The notes under the pieces were generated by a model. It was not told the DNA's origin and ran no database searches. It saw only the letters and a program-made list of their open reading frames with translations. A stretch of DNA of 15,506 bases from positions 1 to 15,506 of the forward strand of contig CALXPX010000019.1 in NCBI GenBank assembly GCA_944390305.1. The letters run 5' to 3'. Positions 14,370 to 15,506 of this stretch are shown here, in pieces. Position numbers and translations under genes: made by a program. The first letter of the stretch is position 1. Every line of letters begins with the position of its first letter. The DNA is from an uncultured Clostridia bacterium. GTDB taxonomy: Bacteria; Bacillota; Clostridia; TANB77; CAG-508.

Positions 14370-14386
14370 GTTTCCTTGCCCTTTTT
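14359..14386 (-). terminator. Terminator of the 61-aa membrane peptide gene
   Basis: On the minus strand AAAAAGGGCAAG pairs with CTTGTCTTTTTT across a GAAA tetraloop; two of the twelve pairs are G-T. The six-T run ends the hairpin. The same element on the plus strand would have A-C mismatches, so the minus direction is intended. It begins 19 nt after the stop codon at 14406. Confidence 0.8.
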
Positions 14387-14405
14387 ATTTATGTATATTA
14401 AGATT

Positions 14406-14591
14406 TTATATTCCTTCATTTACATTATTTAGAGTATTATCATCAGAATTTAAAATATTTTGAACAAATTCGGCTGATGATTGAAGTTCTTCCTTAAAAG
14501 AATTCCTTTGTACTAATTTCATAGTTATATTAAATAAACAAGCTATTATTAAAACAGCAAAAAGCAATTTTTTCCAAATTTTACTTGCCAT
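14406..14591 (-). CDS. Small single-pass membrane peptide, 61 aa
   Basis: The start is set at the ATG of MASKIWKK, with AGAGGT 6 nt upstream; an in-frame ATG five codons earlier overlaps this ribosome binding site and is less likely. A basic N-terminus (Lys4, Lys7, Lys8) leads into a hydrophobic stretch (9-25), then a hydrophilic tail of about 35 residues rich in Asn, Asp, Glu and Ser. IIAC at 15-18 matches a minimal lipobox, so a lipoprotein is possible, but hydrophobic residues continue past Cys18 and a plain membrane anchor is equally likely. I do not recognise a family. It has a perfect consensus promoter and its own terminator, so it is probably a well-expressed monocistronic gene. It is divergent from the VanW-domain gene. 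Confidence 0.7.
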   Translation of the reverse strand: MASKIWKKLLFAVLIIACLFNITMKLVQRNSFKEELQSSAEFVQNILNSDDNTLNNVNEGI

Positions 14592-14619
14592 AATTTTACC
14601 TCTCATTTCTTACATAAAT

Positions 14620-14648
14620 ATTATAATTAAATAAATAAGATTTGTCAA
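14620..14648 (-). promoter_or_regulatory. Consensus sigma-A promoter of the 61-aa peptide gene
   Basis: Minus-strand -35 TTGACA (14643-14648) and -10 TATAAT (14620-14625), both perfect, with a 17-nt spacer. It lies about 30 nt before the start codon at 14591. Confidence 0.85.
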
Positions 14649-14655
14649 TATTGGT

Positions 14656-14661
14656 TATAAT
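14656..14661 (+). promoter_or_regulatory. Possible -10 box of the VanW-domain gene
   Basis: A plus-strand TATAAT sits 36 nt before the VanW-domain start, but no -35-like hexamer lies at 16-19 nt. If real, it is weak or needs an activator, and it would lie 8 nt from the -35 of the divergent strong promoter, so the two could interfere. Confidence 0.3.
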
Positions 14662-14697
14662 AAATTAAGGATATTAATTATGTAAAGAGGTATTTTT

Positions 14698-15396
14698 ATG
14701 AAAAAGACAATAATAATTATTATAACTATAATTTTAGTAGCTCTATTAATAGGTTTTTTTGTGTTTTTTGGTAATAATTCTATTATGAGCAAAAATGCAA
14801 ATTCATCAAAAAATAGTTCTGAAAATTCTGACCAAAGTGGTAATAGCCAAAATATATTAAATGAATTATCTAATACAAGTATTTCCAATAATACTATTAA
14901 TAATTCAGCCAATATAAATGAACCTATAACAGTTGAAGTAAAAGAAGAAAAAGAAATTGCAAGCTTCTCTACAAATCTAAAAGGAGATAGTGCTAGATTA
15001 AATAACATAAGTATAACTTGTAATACAATAAATGGTACAACTATTAATCCTGGAGAGACTTTTTCTTTTAATAAAATAGTAGGTCAGCCATCAGCCCAAA
15101 AGGGTTATCAAGAAGCTGATGTTTTTGTGAATAAAAAAACTGAAAAAGGATTTGGTGGAGGTAACTGCCAAGTTAGTACAACTATATATAATGCAGCTCT
15201 TAAAGTAGATGGAATATCTATTACTGAGAGAAATCCTCATAAGAAGAAAGTATCTTATATTGAAGAAGGCAAAGATGCAGCTGTTTCATATAGTGGTGGA
15301 TTAGATTTAAAATTTCAGAATAACACTGATAGAACATTAAAAATATATGTAAGTTCAGATAATGATAGTGTAGATGCAAGAATTACAGAATTATAA
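14698..15396 (+). CDS. Membrane-anchored VanW-domain protein
   Basis: A 232-residue protein named after the accessory vancomycin-resistance gene vanW; VanW domains are common in Clostridia outside resistance clusters and their biochemical role is unsettled. Residues 4-25 are a single hydrophobic anchor, 26-76 a low-complexity Ser/Asn linker, and about 85-225 the VanW domain. Its key blocks are visible: NNISITCNTINGTTINPGE, FSFNKIVG, GGGNCQVSTTIYNAAL (Cys157, Gln158), RNPHKKKVSYI and a late SGGLDLKFQNNT. The domain should face outward. It lacks the extra N-terminal domain and G5 or peptidoglycan-binding modules found in longer relatives. AGAGGT 7 nt upstream supports the start. There is no ligase or vanHAX-like gene nearby, so nothing here suggests a resistance cluster; a cell-wall role is the likely guess. 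Confidence 0.92.
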   Translation: MKKTIIIIITIILVALLIGFFVFFGNNSIMSKNANSSKNSSENSDQSGNSQNILNELSNTSISNNTINNSANINEPITVEVKEEKEIASFSTNLKGDSARLNNISITCNTINGTTINPGETFSFNKIVGQPSAQKGYQEADVFVNKKTEKGFGGGNCQVSTTIYNAALKVDGISITERNPHKKKVSYIEEGKDAAVSYSGGLDLKFQNNTDRTLKIYVSSDNDSVDARITEL

Positions 15397-15426
15397 AAAT
15401 AGGTACAAAACAAATGTACCTATTTT
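15396..15426 (+). terminator. Terminator of the VanW-domain gene
   Basis: AAAATAGGTACA (15396-15407) pairs perfectly over 12 bp with TGTACCTATTTT (15415-15426) around a 7-nt loop. The stem begins at the last base of the stop codon. The T-run is inside the descending arm and is not extended further, probably because the sequence beyond was replaced by an insertion. Confidence 0.8.
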
Positions 15427-15429
15427 ATT

Positions 15430-15506
15430 GAGACTATCGTAAAAGTTGTGTAAATCGGATTTCCTTCCGATTGATAACTTGAAAAATTAATATTTAGATA
15501 TTTACT
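15430..15506. mobile_element. Probable terminal repeat of an IS256-type insertion sequence (cut by window edge)
   Basis: The segment at 15430-15455 starts GAGACTATCGTAAAAGTTG and continues TGTAAAT. It resembles ends of IS256-family (mutator-type) elements as I remember them, which typically read GAGACTGT then an A-run then GTTGTGTAAA. Just inside it is a 7-bp hairpin, AATCGGA (15453-15459) with TCCGATT (15466-15472). No transposase codons are visible in the 51 nt left before the edge. It sits 3 nt after the terminator stem. This is pattern memory, not a database match. Confidence 0.4.

Noticed and set aside
14655..15008. A 117-codon minus-strand ORF rich in hydrophobic residues opposite the VanW-domain gene
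   Set aside because: It is the antisense of the Ser/Asn linker and anchor coding region, has no ribosome binding site, and ends inside the promoter region. The VanW frame has a clear family match.
14698..15396. Vancomycin-resistance gene cluster
   Set aside because: Only a VanW domain is present. No D-Ala-D-Lac ligase, dehydrogenase, dipeptidase or two-component system is nearby, and VanW domains are common in Clostridia without resistance.

Overview
The window is very AT-rich (few G/C outside the RNA gene), uses strong AGGAGG-type ribosome binding sites, and carries a type-A RNase P RNA end plus the block der-plsY-gpsA. With a VanW-domain protein and a LysM protein alongside, this points to a low-GC Gram-positive bacterium of the class Clostridia, probably an anaerobic gut-type lineage. 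That assignment is inference; no species can be named from this sequence. Almost everything lies on the minus strand. Only a 34-codon ORF, the VanW-domain gene and probably a partial insertion sequence at the right edge lie on the plus strand.

Layout, left to right. Positions 1-122 are the 5' third of rnpB (minus, leaving the window), with a near-perfect vegetative promoter. 185-1667 holds a YhbS-type GNAT acetyltransferase and a protein-kinase-like gene, read from a promoter at 1690-1718. 1792-1896 is a tiny plus-strand gene with a strong ribosome binding site, ending at a hairpin (1902-1924) that can serve both strands. 1982-5156 is a six-gene minus-strand run: HD-domain phosphohydrolase, DUF4186, ASCH domain, MazG-like pyrophosphohydrolase, peptide deformylase, RimJ/RimL-type acetyltransferase. 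It has an extended -10 promoter at 5200-5228. 5315-5761 is a single uncharacterised gene, possibly a decayed GNAT fold.

5849-9822 is the core operon der (ribosome-assembly GTPase), plsY and gpsA (first steps of phospholipid synthesis), followed by an unrecognised single-pass membrane protein with a long Ser/Gly/Asn/Gln linker. 9959-13379 is a tandem pair of large, paralogous polytopic membrane proteins resembling GT-C or YfhO/PTPS-related glycosyltransferase-type proteins; their reading frames overlap by 32 nt. 13566-14294 is a LysM protein with a long helical C-terminal domain, 14406-14591 a 61-residue membrane peptide with a perfect consensus promoter, and 14698-15396 the divergent VanW-domain gene. 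After its terminator, 15430-15506 looks like the terminal repeat of an IS256-type element.

In total the window mixes housekeeping (RNase P, Der, lipid synthesis), envelope functions (LysM, VanW, membrane glycosyltransferase-like pair) and a cluster of small nucleotide/RNA/protein-modifying enzymes of unknown joint purpose. A recurring architectural feature is that three minus-strand promoters have their -35 box inside the descending arm of the preceding terminator hairpin, each with a 17-nt spacer to the -10.

No CRISPR array, tRNA, rRNA or riboswitch was seen. No intergenic stretch exceeds 300 bases; the longest, 13380-13565, contains a promoter and a terminator.
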